A DNA stretch of 64,000 nucleotides from JAJYKC01 sp963823105 (GTDB lineage: Bacteria; Acidobacteriota; Terriglobia; Bryobacterales; Bryobacteraceae). Each line of letters begins with the position of its first letter. Positions within the stretch are counted from its first letter, which is position 1. Where the stretch lies: positions 1,178,001 to 1,242,000 of the forward strand of contig CAWGKC010000005.1 in the NCBI GenBank assembly GCA_963823105.1, read 5' to 3'. The notes under the pieces were generated by a model. The model was not told where the DNA came from, did not search any database, and saw only the letters and a program-made list of their open reading frames with translations. The translations under genes and the position numbers were made by a program. Shown one piece after another: positions 8,628-17,955 of the stretch.

Positions 8628-10552
8628 GAGCGCGCCTCCCCGGCGCCGGCCAGCGGAAGAAGGATGGTGAAGGTGCTGCCCGCGCCGGCCTCGCTCTCCA
8701 GACGGACCTCGCCGCCGCAGGCGTCGACGATCTGGCGCACCATCGAGAGGCCGATGCCGGTGCCTTTGATGCCGGCTTTTTTCGCTTCGGCGCCGCGGAC
8801 GAATTTCTGGAAGATTTGGCGGCGCTCGCGAGGATCGACGCCCATGCCGCGGTCGCGCACGGAGATCGCCACCTGGCGGTGGTTGAGGCGGCCCTCCACC
8901 CAAACCGTGCGGCAAACGGGAGAATACTTCACGGCGTTTTCGAGCAGGTTGCGAATGGCGTAGCGGAGCGATTCCTCGTCGGCTTCGATGGTGGCCGGAT
9001 GCGAGTCGAGGTCCACTTCCACCTGGAATCCGCCGGCGAGCGCTTCCTCCCGGAAATCGGCGACGGCCGCGCGCACCAGGCCGAAGACTTCGTGGGGCTG
9101 GATGCGGTATTGCTTGCGGCCGGATTCCATGCGGCCGAAGTCGAGGAGGTCGTCCACGAGGCGTTGAAGGCGGCCGGTCTCGCGTTCCAGGAAAACGTAG
9201 CTTTGGGCGCGGCGGGCGTCGTCGGGGAGACGGCCGTCGGCCAGCAGTTCGGCGATGCCGCGGAGCGAGGTGAGCGGCGAGCGGAATTCGTGGGAGACGG
9301 CGGAAACGAAATCCGTTTGAAGCTGGGCCACTTGCAGTTCCCGGCTGACGCCGCGAAACATGGCATAGGCCCCGGCGAGCACGAGCGAGAGCATGAGGGC
9401 GACGGCGGCGATCCACAGCGGGCGGCTGATTCCTCGATTTGAGACTGGGGAGACAGTGGAGAACTCGAGCTTGCCGGGGAGTTGGGCGTCGGCGAGCGAC
9501 CGCGCCACATTCGGCTCGGGGCCGGGAGGGGAATCGGAGTCGGCGAGTCTCCAGCGGATGTCGCGCGCATCAGCGGGCAGTTTCAGGCCGGCATCCAGCC
9601 AGCCGGCGGGCGCGAAAAGCGCCGTGAGGCGGGACGGGGCGGCGCGCCACATCACCAGCGACGCGCCGGCCTCGGTTTCGCGGCCGCTGAAACTCGAGCC
9701 GGTGCGCGCCGCGCGTTGCCACTGTTCGTAGAGCCGCGAGACGAGCGTCGAGAATTCGAGCGCGTCTTTCGGCGGATCGTCCGCGGTGTGGCGGAGGCGA
9801 TTGACTTCGGCCCAATAGTATTCGAACGTCTCGCGGTGTATCGGCCATCGTCCTTCGACGAGGGCGGCGCGTAGCCGTTGCACCGCTTCGAGGGCGGCTT
9901 GCGGCGCGCCTGGGGCGAGGGCCAGCAATTCGCAGCGCGCGCCCGCCGCTAACAACGCGTATGGCACGCCGTCGGCGCTGACTGCGGTTTCCCCGGACAT
10001 CCGTTCATAGGCGGCCAGCGCCGCTTCGGGATGGTTGCGTTTTCGTTCCAGGCGGGCGATGCGCAGCCACGCCTCGGCGCGCGTGGCCGGCTGTTCGGTA
10101 AGCGGGCGTAACACTTCGACGGCGCGGTCGAAATTCAAATCGCGGAACTCCAGTTTCCCGGCCGCGTCGAAGGCTTCGGGGAGGGGGCTGGCCGAGGGAG
10201 GGTCCGGCACGAACAGGAGCGATTTTGCGGGATATGCGGAGACGGATCGAGGCGCGAGAAGGATCAACGTGGCCTGTGGGGGAAGCTTGGGCTTGACGGC
10301 GGCTGGAGGCGGGAGGGCGTCCAATTCGCGCAGGGCGAGGTCCCATCCGCCGAGTGAGCCGGCGAGTTGAAACAAGGCCAAGCCGGCGATTTGCTCCAGG
10401 CGCTGGAGAGATTGCTGCGCGGCGAGATTGCGGTCCTGTTCCATTAAGCGCCAGGTGAGCCAAACCTGCCAGATCGCGAGGCAGACGACGATGGCCAGGA
10501 ACAGGGGCAGGCTCCGGCGCACCGATAGCAACCGGATCGTCAGCGGGCGCAT
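8624..10552 (-). CDS. Membrane sensor histidine kinase with a large periplasmic domain
   Basis: The 642-residue kinase has two membrane helices (about 16-35 and 379-398) enclosing a 340-residue extracytoplasmic region. That region includes TPR-like helices (RAEAWLRIARLERKRNHPEAALAAYERM, given in shortened form: RIARLERKRN at about 164-173). After the second helix come HisKA, with His421 in SAVSHEFRSPLTSL, and HATPase_c with the N box NLLENAVKYS, G1 box DRGMGVD and G2 box GTGIGLSM. No HAMP domain is obvious between helix two and the H box. It pairs with the overlapping regulator at 7950-8627. The signal sensed is unknown; a TPR-rich sensor may detect a periplasmic protein. Confidence 0.9.
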   Translation of the reverse strand: MRPLTIRLLSVRRSLPLFLAIVVCLAIWQVWLTWRLMEQDRNLAAQQSLQRLEQIAGLALFQLAGSLGGWDLALRELDALPPPAAVKPKLPPQATLILLAPRSVSAYPAKSLLFVPDPPSASPLPEAFDAAGKLEFRDLNFDRAVEVLRPLTEQPATRAEAWLRIARLERKRNHPEAALAAYERMSGETAVSADGVPYALLAAGARCELLALAPGAPQAALEAVQRLRAALVEGRWPIHRETFEYYWAEVNRLRHTADDPPKDALEFSTLVSRLYEQWQRAARTGSSFSGRETEAGASLVMWRAAPSRLTALFAPAGWLDAGLKLPADARDIRWRLADSDSPPGPEPNVARSLADAQLPGKLEFSTVSPVSNRGISRPLWIAAVALMLSLVLAGAYAMFRGVSRELQVAQLQTDFVSAVSHEFRSPLTSLRGIAELLADGRLPDDARRAQSYVFLERETGRLQRLVDDLLDFGRMESGRKQYRIQPHEVFGLVRAAVADFREEALAGGFQVEVDLDSHPATIEADEESLRYAIRNLLENAVKYSPVCRTVWVEGRLNHRQVAISVRDRGMGVDPRERRQIFQKFVRGAEAKKAGIKGTGIGLSMVRQIVDACGGEVRLESEAGAGSTFTILLPLAGAGEARS

Positions 10553-10612
10553 AGTGGACTTGAGTATACGCCGCGATCGTCAGCGGCGGATGTGGGGAGT
10601 GTCAGGTTTCTG

Positions 10613-11305
10613 TCAGGAATGGAGGGACTGCTGGTCGCGAAGGCTTCGCAAGAGGCGGGCGCGGCGTTTGAAAGGCCTCGCGGCGAGCAGGGCGGCGCCG
10701 GCCAGGACGAAGACAACGGAGGCCGGTTCGGGGACGGCGGGGGGAGGGGCGAAACGAAGTTCCGCGATCGCGAAGCCGTCGGCGCCGGCGTTGGCTGTCA
10801 CGACGACGCTGGTGAACGCCTCGTCGGTCGAAGCGGCGAACAGCAGCGCTCCGGCGTACCCTTGCAGGTTGCGGCTGATCTGGCCGACCAGGGTGCCACC
10901 GTCATAGAAGCTGGCGCTGATGTTGTGCAGACCGATGAGCGTTGGCTCGGCTTCGAAGCCGAAGATTTGCTCGGGTTGCGACAGGGTGAAGGTCACCGTG
11001 GGTAATTGGTAGAAGTCGTCGAGGACTCTGGGCGTCGAGCTTTCGGTATTCGGCGGCGCTCCCCACGATCCCCAACTTCCAGGGACGGTGCGGGCCTGCA
11101 TGGTTTGATTGAACGACACCGTGAGCGAGCCGTCCGAGATGGACGTGAGGAATTGATAGTCGGGCGCGGCGATGGGGATGAGGGTGGTATCCGCCGTGTA
11201 AGCCGGCGTCGGTTGGGCGAAGGTGATGAAACCGGCGAAAGCGGGAGCGTTGGCGAGGAGGACGAGCAGCGGGACGAAGGAAACCGGCGATAGTTTGCGT
11301 GTCAT
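10613..11305 (-). CDS. PEP-CTERM sorting domain protein
   Basis: I choose the ATG at 11305 (MTRKLSPVSF), which has a GAGG ribosome site upstream and gives a signal peptide ending NAPAFAG. The product has about 230 residues. The C-terminus is a PEP-CTERM anchor: VPEPASVVF, a hydrophobic helix (VLAGAALLAA) and an Arg-rich tail (FKRRARLL). Such proteins are exported, then recognised by an exosortase, which is not present in this window. The middle part is beta-rich (GSLTVSFNQT, FYDGGTLVGQI) with no named domain. A surface or extracellular-matrix role is likely. Confidence 0.82.
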   Translation of the reverse strand: MTRKLSPVSFVPLLVLLANAPAFAGFITFAQPTPAYTADTTLIPIAAPDYQFLTSISDGSLTVSFNQTMQARTVPGSWGSWGAPPNTESSTPRVLDDFYQLPTVTFTLSQPEQIFGFEAEPTLIGLHNISASFYDGGTLVGQISRNLQGYAGALLFAASTDEAFTSVVVTANAGADGFAIAELRFAPPPAVPEPASVVFVLAGAALLAARPFKRRARLLRSLRDQQSLHS

Positions 11306-11339
11306 GTGGATACCTCGGAGGCGCGATGGCCGCGCGGCA

Positions 11340-12452
11340 TTAGGGGCAGGGAAGCCCGACCGCCCCATTGAGGAGCGGCGTGAAGTTGGTGGAAAGGAAC
11401 TTGGGGCTGACCAGTTCCAGCGGCCGGGCGAGGAAGCGGAAGGAGTTCAATCCGTAAGCCAGGTTCACGTTGCCGGTCATATCCGGGAAGAAAGCGACCA
11501 TCCACGGACCGCCGCTGGAGCCTCCGGTCATGTCATTGCCCGCCGAATAGGTATTGATATTGCCGAAGGGATTGTCGGCGCCGGGCGATCCCTGGGACTC
11601 CACCATTACCTGTCCGGTAAATGGAGCGGCGGCGGGATACCCGAACATGTCGAGGTGAGACTTGTGCGAGTCGCCTCCCACCTGGAAGCCGAGATAGCCG
11701 GTGTAGAATTCAATCGGATGGCCGCCCTGGCTCCCGCCGCATCCCACGCCATCGTCGTCGAAGGTTTGAATGAACCCGATGTCGTATTGGTGGCCAGGCG
11801 CGTTACTTACCCATGTAGCTAGTTTCCGGGCGGCCCAACCGTTGTGCAAGAGGCCGTTGCCGCCGTTATACCAGCCGGGATAGAAGACGACATTGGTGGC
11901 GAAACTTCCGCCGCTCGGATTGATGTAATTGAATATGCAATGGCGGGCGGTGAGGACGAGGTGAGGGCGTATGACCGAGCCGCTGCAAACGAAATTCGAT
12001 CCATTCAGCGTGAAGAAAATCTTTCCCACGGCTTTATAGGGGAAGACGGGAGGGATCTGGTTCGAGGCGTAGAGATGGCGGTAATCGTTGAAGCGGGTGA
12101 ACGGGTAGGGGTATTGGTTTTCAAACGCCTCCGGCGGGGGCGCGGCGGTCGCGACGCCGATCTCCGGGGCTGGGCTCACCGCCGCCTGCGTATCGGGCGC
12201 CCAACTCGGGACTTCCACAGCCGGTTCCACCGGTCCGGGCGGCGGTGAGACGAAGCCCGGCGCGGCGATCTCTTCTTCGGGAGCGGGCAGGGCGCTTTGA
12301 AGCCGATCCGGCGTCCAATAGTCCAGGATCGCGGCGGCTGCCGGCGCGTTGTTTACCGATGTTCCGACGGTGGGGGCGGATTGAGCGAAGCAAAGGCCGA
12401 GAGAAGCGGCGAGACTTACAATCAGCGGGAGAGTACGAGGCATTCCGGGCAT
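11340..12452 (-). CDS. Secreted trypsin/V8-like serine protease
   Basis: The 370-residue protein has a signal peptide (LPLIVSLAASLGLCFAQ), a Pro/Ala-rich linker (about 50-110) and a chymotrypsin-fold protease domain. The catalytic triad is readable: His171 in LTARHC, Asp224 in YDIGF and Ser313 in GGSSGGPW. The spacing and the compact domain resemble glutamyl endopeptidase (S1B) enzymes rather than mammalian trypsins. It may act outside the cell or in the periplasm after removal of a propeptide. Its stop lies 34 bp upstream of the PEP-CTERM start, so the two may share a transcript. Confidence 0.88.
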   Translation of the reverse strand: MPGMPRTLPLIVSLAASLGLCFAQSAPTVGTSVNNAPAAAAILDYWTPDRLQSALPAPEEEIAAPGFVSPPPGPVEPAVEVPSWAPDTQAAVSPAPEIGVATAAPPPEAFENQYPYPFTRFNDYRHLYASNQIPPVFPYKAVGKIFFTLNGSNFVCSGSVIRPHLVLTARHCIFNYINPSGGSFATNVVFYPGWYNGGNGLLHNGWAARKLATWVSNAPGHQYDIGFIQTFDDDGVGCGGSQGGHPIEFYTGYLGFQVGGDSHKSHLDMFGYPAAAPFTGQVMVESQGSPGADNPFGNINTYSAGNDMTGGSSGGPWMVAFFPDMTGNVNLAYGLNSFRFLARPLELVSPKFLSTNFTPLLNGAVGLPCP

Positions 12453-12526
12453 GGTTCACCCTCTGAGCGGCAGTGTAACTCCGAATCAAACGCGGGTCAA
12501 TGCAAAATTTGGCGGCGTGGATTGTA

Positions 12527-13379
12527 TCAGGAGCCGGGCTTGAACCATCGGATGGCGGTGGCCATCGCGGGGATGGTCGCTTGCATCTGGGTGGCGACTT
12601 GCTCGATGTTATTCCGTAAGTCGAGGGCGAGTTTTTGACCCATGCTCTCTTCCCAGGGCCGATCTTTGGCGGACTGGTCGAGGAAGTACTGAATCCAGGC
12701 GGCGGCGATCGCCGGCTCGACGTTGGAGAGATCCTGCCAGAGGTAGGGAGGCTGGAGGGGGACGGACGGGTCGACACGTTTCGATAGAACCGAGAGGATG
12801 TAGACGCCGGTCCTTCGGTTGGGCAGGGCGGCGAGGATTTTCTGCGCGCGGGGGTAATTGTAGTGGTCGACGATCCAGTTGGCGAGATCGCCGGGTTTTG
12901 TTTCCGCGGGAGGGCCGCCGAGAAGCGGGACCATTAAGAGATTGAGTTGTGCCGGCTGGAAAACCACAAGCTCCCGCTCGATCGGCTCCACTTTGCCGAG
13001 GGTAGCCTTGACGATGGCGATGTATAGCGGACGAGTGGCGTCGCTGGGAAGGGATCCAAACAGCAGGTAGCTATACATGCCGTAGCCGGGAGGTTCGGGT
13101 TGATCGCCAACGAGCCAGCCGCGGCCGGTGGGCCGGTGATCGTGCGAGGTTGCGATTTTGGCGCCGGGGGAAGGTTGTGGCACGGATGCAACCGGCGGAG
13201 GAGGCGGAGGCGGAGCGGGCGATGGCGCCGGTCCTCCACTCGATGTGATGGGCGGCGCTTTGCCGCAGCCGTCGAGGATCATGCCCGGAAATGACCAGTA
13301 ACACTCCGAGGACGAAGGCGAGCCAGCGAGCCCGGCCGCCGATCATCCCGCCGAATTTTTCCGGTGAGTTCGCTTCCAT
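12527..13379 (-). CDS. Putative lipoprotein of unknown function (one-base frameshift at the signal peptide)
   Basis: The main frame (251 residues from 13282) begins MILDGCGKAPP and runs through a proline tract to a soluble region (WIVDHYNYPRAQKIL, LSVLSKRVDPSVP). Another frame just upstream reads MEANSPEKF and then a hydrophobic stretch, LAFVLGVLLVIS. Removing one base from the CCC run at 13284-13286 joins them as LLVISGMILDGCGK, a plausible lipoprotein signal with Cys as lipid site, and gives a 283-residue protein from the ATG at 13379. I recognise no domain. The corrected start would overlap the small membrane protein upstream by 37 bp. Confidence 0.6.
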
Positions 13380-13591
13380 AACCATCGAACGCCGAATGCC
13401 AACAAAAACCAGCAAAAAGCCACTAACGCCAGCGAGACGCCATCGAGCGGGGCATCGGGCGTCCGCCGCTTAAAAAAGAGCGCCGTCGCGATCGTGAGGA
13501 CTAATACGACGAGCCAAATGCCCACTGTCGGCGTACGGCCCGAGTCTTTGTTCGTATCCGCGGATGACGGTTTCCCCTCCGCCTGGCTCAT
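13343..13591 (-). CDS. Small two-helix membrane protein, unknown function
   Basis: This 82-residue frame encodes a polar N-terminus, two clear membrane helices (VGIWLVVLVLTIATALFF and VSLALVAFCWFLLAFGV) and a basic tail (KRTHRKN). It matches no family I know. The ribosome site is weak. Its 3' end overlaps the corrected start of the lipoprotein gene by 37 bp in another frame, which suggests coupled expression if both are real. Confidence 0.5.
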   Translation of the reverse strand: MSQAEGKPSSADTNKDSGRTPTVGIWLVVLVLTIATALFFKRRTPDAPLDGVSLALVAFCWFLLAFGVRWLWKRTHRKNSAG

Positions 13592-13985
13592 GTCGATTAG
13601 GATTTAATCTATCACCAACGGCGGTGGGGCGTTCGGTTGGCTACTGGACGCCGGAGGGTGCGTTGGGTGAAAAGAAGCGGACGGCGTGCGGGGAGGGCGT
13701 GTGGGCGAGTTTCCGGGCGGGAGCTACGTTGTTGGTAGACGCCGTTGTGCCGCAATGCGGCGCGCCGGAGCCGGCGGCGGGACAGAGATAAAAGCGGAGT
13801 TCGAAAATACTCGGTCGCCTGTCCGGATGAATCGCATCGGATCAATTCGACTGCATTGCTGTGTCTTCCGGCTGGCCCGTTCGTGATTCTGGCCACCCAA
13901 CTCGGGCGGCAAAGCGTGTAAATCCCGGTAGGTGGAGGGAGGCGGAGCCTCCCTCAGCGTTGCATGCGACCGATGCGTATATCGG
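13592..13985. other. Intergenic region of about 390 bp
   Basis: No frame in this region has family resemblance. The only structure I can support is the perfect hairpin at 13935-13955, just beyond the FG-GAP gene's stop. The region nearest that gene (about 13931-14005) is similar to 15866-15935, the flank of the orphan FG-GAP fragment. Confidence 0.5.
13935..13955 (-). terminator. Hairpin downstream of the FG-GAP gene, terminator-like
   Basis: GAGGGAGGC, a three-base loop and GCCTCCCTC form a perfect 9-bp stem. It lies 31-51 bp beyond the minus-strand FG-GAP stop. There is no T-run after it on that strand, so it may be a weak terminator or an RNA-stabilising structure. Confidence 0.4.
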
Positions 13986-15772
13986 TCACGGATGGATGAT
14001 GAAGACATACGCCGCTCCGGCGTTGCTGTTCTTGCCGGGAGCGCCGACCACTACAGTGTTTCCGCTCATGGACACCGGCACGCCGAAGAAATCGCCGCTG
14101 ACACCATCGGAGGCGGTCAGTCTGGCATGCTGCGTCCAGGTGGTCCCGCTGCGCACAAAGACATACGCCGCTCCGGTGTTGTTGTTTTTGCCGAAAGCCC
14201 CGGCCACCAGGGTGTTTCCGCTCACGGACACCGAGGCCGCCGAAATAGTCGCCGCTCACGGGATGGGGGTCGGTCAGCTCGGCCTGTTGCGTCCAGACGG
14301 TTCCGCCGCGCACGAAGACGTATGCCGCTCCAGTTTTGCCGTTCCGTAGTATTCAGCCCCGACCACTGCGGTATCGCCGCTCACGGATACGGAACCGCCG
14401 AAGAATTATCGCCGCTTTACGCCGTCGGAGGCGGTCAGTTTGGCTTGCTGCGTCCAGGTGGTCCCGCTGCGCACGAACACATACGCCGCTCCGCCTAAAG
14501 CCGTTTTTGCCCCAAGCCCCGGCCACGACGGTGTCTCCTGGACGGATACCGAGAAGCCGAAGAAATCGCTGCTGACGCCGATCGGAGGCGGTCAGTTCGG
14601 CCTGCTGCGTCCAAGTGCTCCCGCTGCGCACGAAGACATACGCCGCACCCGTGCCGTTGTTGTGGGCGTAAGCCCCGGCCACGAAGGTGTTTCCGCTCAC
14701 GGATACCGACACGCCGAAATAGTCTTGTTGCCGCCGCATCGGATGCGGTCAGTTCGGCCTGCTGGGACCAGGTGGTCCCGCTGCGCACGAAGACATACGC
14801 CGCTCCGGTGTTGATGTTTTGCCATGGGCTCCCGACCACCACGGTGTTTCCGTAGACGGATACTGACCAGCCGAAGCTATCGCCGCTGACGCCGTCGGAG
14901 GCGGTCAGTTCGGCCTGCTGAGTCCAGGTGGTCCCGCTGCGCACGAAGACATACGCCGCTCCAGTGTTGGTGTTCTTTCCCGGAGCCCCGACCACCACGG
15001 TGTTTCCGCTGATGGATACCGATCCGCCGAAGAAATCGCCGCTGGCCCCGTCGGAAGCTGTCAGTTCCGCCTGCTGGAGGGCCGGATCGATGGTGACGGG
15101 ATAAGCCGCGCTCGCATCGTCCACCAGAATGCGAACTTCATCTCCGGCAATCTCCATTCGCGCCGGCAGGTCGCGACCGCGCGCGTCCCAGGCCTTCAGT
15201 CCGGCATAGCGCAGCTCGGGTTTGCCGCCCGAGCGAAGCAGGATGGAACGGCCTTGGTCCGTTAACTCGGGTTGCAACGGACCGCGCAGTGCCAACGCTA
15301 TCGTGAGCGGCGCGCCCGGTTTTCCGCCGGCTGGCGGCTCGGTGAGCGTGAAGCCTTGTTCGATGCCCGCGGCCTCGTTCACATACCACTCGACCAGACC
15401 GCCCCGGCGATACTCGATGCGCTTGCCGCTGGCCGCGACTTCGGGCTTTGCGGGCGCAGACAAGGCACTCCCGTAACCCCAGCCCGCGAGGCGCAGCCCT
15501 ACGGAACCGTGCGCGCTGTCCACTTGGATACCTTCGGAATCGAACCGGGCGGTTAACCGCTGGCGCGCGTTCCAAGCTTGGTATCCGCCGTCGCGGCCTG
15601 GCTCGACGGCATAGGCCGCGGCCGTGTAAGCCGCGTTGAAGCTATCGTATGTGCCTTGTTGCTTCAACGCAGCAATGGCTTTTTCGCCCCGCAGCGGAGC
15701 GTCGTTCCCCGCCGCCAGTGCGGCCGCGGCGGAACATAGTGTTACAGCAGCGTAAATGAAAAGCTTGCGCAT
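13986..15772 (-). pseudogene. FG-GAP repeat protein, frame broken several times
   Basis: The start is the ATG at 15772 (MRKLFIYAAV), with an AAAGGGAT ribosome site and a signal peptide ending AAALAAG. About 220 residues of a unique exported domain follow, then seven repeats of some 52 residues in the pattern GDFFGGSVSISGNTVVVGAPGK, NTGAAYVFVRSGTTWTQQAELTASDG. These are FG-GAP beta-propeller blades as in integrin-alpha-like surface proteins. The reading frame is intact for the first two repeats, breaks at about 14725, then changes again near 14585, 14535 and 14240, and resumes in frame to the end (AAYVFIIHP). Indels sit inside near-identical repeats, where assembly errors and true slippage are both likely. 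The intact form would be a secreted propeller of about 590 residues. Confidence 0.7.
13996..15075 (-). repeat. Seven tandem repeats of about 157 bp coding for FG-GAP blades
   Basis: Repeat units begin (plus strand) near 14003, 14159, 14316, 14475, 14635, 14791 and 14948, each with the landmark GACATACGCCGC and ending in CTGCGCACGAA. Unit length varies from 156 to 160 bp because of small indels, which is what breaks the frame. The first units of the gene (highest coordinates) are the best preserved. Confidence 0.85.
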
Positions 15773-15867
15773 AACTATCCCTTTCTTTCTTTCTTTCCGG
15801 CATGGCCGGGCTGATGATATCACTTCATTACAGTAGGCTCGCTGTTCGTTGAAGTCCTATATAGGGA

Positions 15868-16132
15868 GGCGGAGACGCCCTTCCTCGGCGTTGCATGCGG
15901 CCGATGCCATTATTGGTCACGGTCGGATGATGAAGACATACGCCGCTCCAGTGAGGTTATTCTTGCCATACACCCCCGCCGCGACGGTGTCTCCGCTCGC
16001 CGATACCGACACGTCGAGGGAATCGTTTCTGGGACCGTGGGCAGCGGCCAGTTTGGCTTGCTGCGTCCAGACAGATCCCGCCGGCGCCGAAAGCGCCCCG
16101 GGGCAAGGCTCCCGCGAGCGCAGGCCGCCCAC
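15868..16132 (-). pseudogene. Orphan FG-GAP 3' fragment
   Basis: This minus-strand frame contains one FG-GAP half-unit (VWTQQAKLAAAHG, then SVSASGDTVAAGVYGKNN) and ends AAYVFIIRP before a stop at 15917, matching the end of the downstream gene (AAYVFIIHP). The similarity continues past the stop (15868-15916 against about 13935-13985). So the last blade plus 3' flank of an FG-GAP gene is duplicated between the tail-fibre-like gene and the main FG-GAP gene. It has no signal peptide or start of its own and is best seen as a relic of unequal recombination. Confidence 0.65.
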
Positions 16133-16156
16133 CGGATAAAGTCCGACGTCGGCCGA

Positions 16157-17905
16157 TTAGCGTCGCGCGGGAGCGCTCCGTTTCGGCATATGATCGGTCC
16201 GGTCGGCCAGCCGGAGGCTCTCGTAGCCTTTGCGGTGCGCAATGATCCGGTAATCGAATTCCACGTTCGACTGCCCCGCTTTCAGTTCGCGCACTTCAAA
16301 GCCTTGTGGAGATTCCCCAGTAACGTAAAGCCCTCCGCAGTCGCCCTTGGGAGTGAGAAACACCCGGTATTCGACGCTGGTGTTCACGGTCTGAACGAAG
16401 ATCGGGTCGAGGCTTATCGTTGCCTTCCCGCCGTTGAGTTTGCCGCCGCCGTAATCTTCGAACCAGTTCTCCGGCGCCTCGACCGCATAAAGCGCTACCT
16501 TGCGGCCATTGTCCACGGGAACTACCGCCGACTTCGAGCCGGTGCAAAATAAACTGCCATTCGTGTCGATTGAACAATAGCCCCCGGTATTGGCGCCGAT
16601 GGCGTCGAAAACATCCGCCACCGAATTTGTGGTTTCGTTCTCGATCCACACAGTCGGCCCAATATTCCCGGGGCCGGAATTGTTGATGAAGAGTCCCGCT
16701 GCGTCCTGTGTGGTCTCGACGTCGAGTTTAGCGGTAGGCGTTGTTGTGCCTATGCCAACAACGCCAAGGCCACGGGAATCGATCGTGAAGATGTCGGTAC
16801 CGGTGTTGACGTTCCGAATGTTCAGTTTGCCGGCTCCTTGCGTGGCGGTATTTCCAGTGGCCAAGATCTCCCAGAACAGGCCGCCCGCTCCAGTAGTTTG
16901 CAGTTCGAGACCGGAACCTACTCCGCTCACAGGTCCGTCGATTTTGACGCCAAGCTGATTGGGGGCGTTCACTTCCAGCTTCGTGGCCGGGGCCGTTGTA
17001 CCGATGCCCACGTTTGCGCCCGCAATTGTGAACATGTCGGCGCCGGTATTGACGTTCCGAATGTTCAGTTTGCCGGTTCCTTGCGTGGCGGTATTTCCGG
17101 TGGCCAGGATCTCCCAGAACACCCCGCCCGTTCCCGTAGTTTGCAGGTCGAAGCCGGAACCCACTCCACTCACGGGCCCGTCGATTTTGACGCCAAGCTG
17201 ACTCGGCGCGTTCACTTCAAATGCGTCAGATGGAGCCGTTGTGCCGAGGCCCACCTTGCCTGCACTCTCGAACACCGTGGAATTGCCCAAAGTGCTACCG
17301 CTGGTCCAGATCGGAATGAAGTTCCTAGCACCGCCGCCGCTTACGCTGGCCAGCGATGCGCCGGTCTTCGGCGACGCGTCGGAAGACGCCGCCACAGGCT
17401 TGGCGCCGACGGACGTGGACCCGCCGCCGTATGCCAGCTCGGCCAGAGCGTACGCGGAAGCAGGCTTGCCCCCGAGAGTCTCCGCGTCGGCGGCCTTCAG
17501 CGCATAGGGCACGCTGAGCAACAACACGCGAGGCTGCTCGGCCTCACCCGCCGTTTGCACGCCCAACCAGCGTGCCTCGTTGGAGGCGAACAGTTCCGCG
17601 GGGATGCCCTCGGCTTGGGTTGCGCCCAATAGCACGCTGTAGTGTCCGCCGGTGTCAGGTTGTACGTTATGTGTTTCCATCCACAAGGGAGTCCCGCCCT
17701 CCTGCTCCTTGTAGAGAGCGAAGTTCAAGCCCACGGCGCCGGCTGTGGGGTTTCCGTCAACTGGTTTGAGCGTGCCGCTAAATTGCACGAGCCGGGGCAC
17801 GGTCACTTGCTCCGGATTGTCCAACGAGTGCTGCTGGCCAAACGCAATCGGAATCGCTAACATTTCGAAAAGGCTCACGGAGAGCCAGATACGCTTGCTT
17901 TTCAT
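16157..17905 (-). CDS. Secreted protein with tail-fibre-like GIGTT repeats
   Basis: The 582-residue protein begins at an ATG with a strong GGAGG site and carries a signal peptide ending AFGQQH. Residues about 30-150 form a beta-rich N-terminal module (VPRLVQFSGTLKPVDG, then VPYALKAADAETLGGKPAS). The middle holds three copies of a VGIGTTAPATKLEVN motif, typical of trimeric phage-tail-fibre-like shafts, separated by two near-identical 60-residue segments (LNIRNVNTG, GVKIDGPVSGVGSG). The C-terminal 130 residues include YAVEAPENWFEDYGGGKL and a possible capping domain. Proteins of this build recur in Acidobacteria as large exported families. I infer a surface fibre or adhesin; no enzyme motif is present. 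Confidence 0.7.
   Translation of the reverse strand: MKSKRIWLSVSLFEMLAIPIAFGQQHSLDNPEQVTVPRLVQFSGTLKPVDGNPTAGAVGLNFALYKEQEGGTPLWMETHNVQPDTGGHYSVLLGATQAEGIPAELFASNEARWLGVQTAGEAEQPRVLLLSVPYALKAADAETLGGKPASAYALAELAYGGGSTSVGAKPVAASSDASPKTGASLASVSGGGARNFIPIWTSGSTLGNSTVFESAGKVGLGTTAPSDAFEVNAPSQLGVKIDGPVSGVGSGFDLQTTGTGGVFWEILATGNTATQGTGKLNIRNVNTGADMFTIAGANVGIGTTAPATKLEVNAPNQLGVKIDGPVSGVGSGLELQTTGAGGLFWEILATGNTATQGAGKLNIRNVNTGTDIFTIDSRGLGVVGIGTTTPTAKLDVETTQDAAGLFINNSGPGNIGPTVWIENETTNSVADVFDAIGANTGGYCSIDTNGSLFCTGSKSAVVPVDNGRKVALYAVEAPENWFEDYGGGKLNGGKATISLDPIFVQTVNTSVEYRVFLTPKGDCGGLYVTGESPQGFEVRELKAGQSNVEFDYRIIAHRKGYESLRLADRTDHMPKRSAPARR
16790..17220 (-). repeat. Two direct repeats of about 188 bp within the tail-fibre-like gene
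   Basis: 16790-16978 and 17032-17220 are roughly 90% identical at DNA level, with a period of about 242 bp. Shared landmarks are GACGTTCCGAATGTTCAG and GTCCGTCGATTTTGACG-like segments. The repeats encode the duplicated shaft segments and mark a recent internal duplication. Confidence 0.75.
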
Positions 17906-17955
17906 AAATCGACCTCCGTCGTTACCAATCCTGCCGCTTCACCCTATATAAGCGC

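Noticed and set aside
7950..9416. A 488-codon frame as one protein covering the response regulator
   Set aside because: The first 263 codons are an Arg/Pro-rich shadow of the histidine kinase. The real start is the ATG at 8627 with an ATGA overlap.
13996..15075. Repeats that might be a CRISPR array
   Set aside because: The unit is about 157 bp, codes for FG-GAP blades and lacks short constant repeats with unique spacers.
16157..17905. Possible prophage tail-fibre gene
   Set aside because: It has a signal peptide, no phage genes are near it, and similar exported proteins are usual in this bacterial group.
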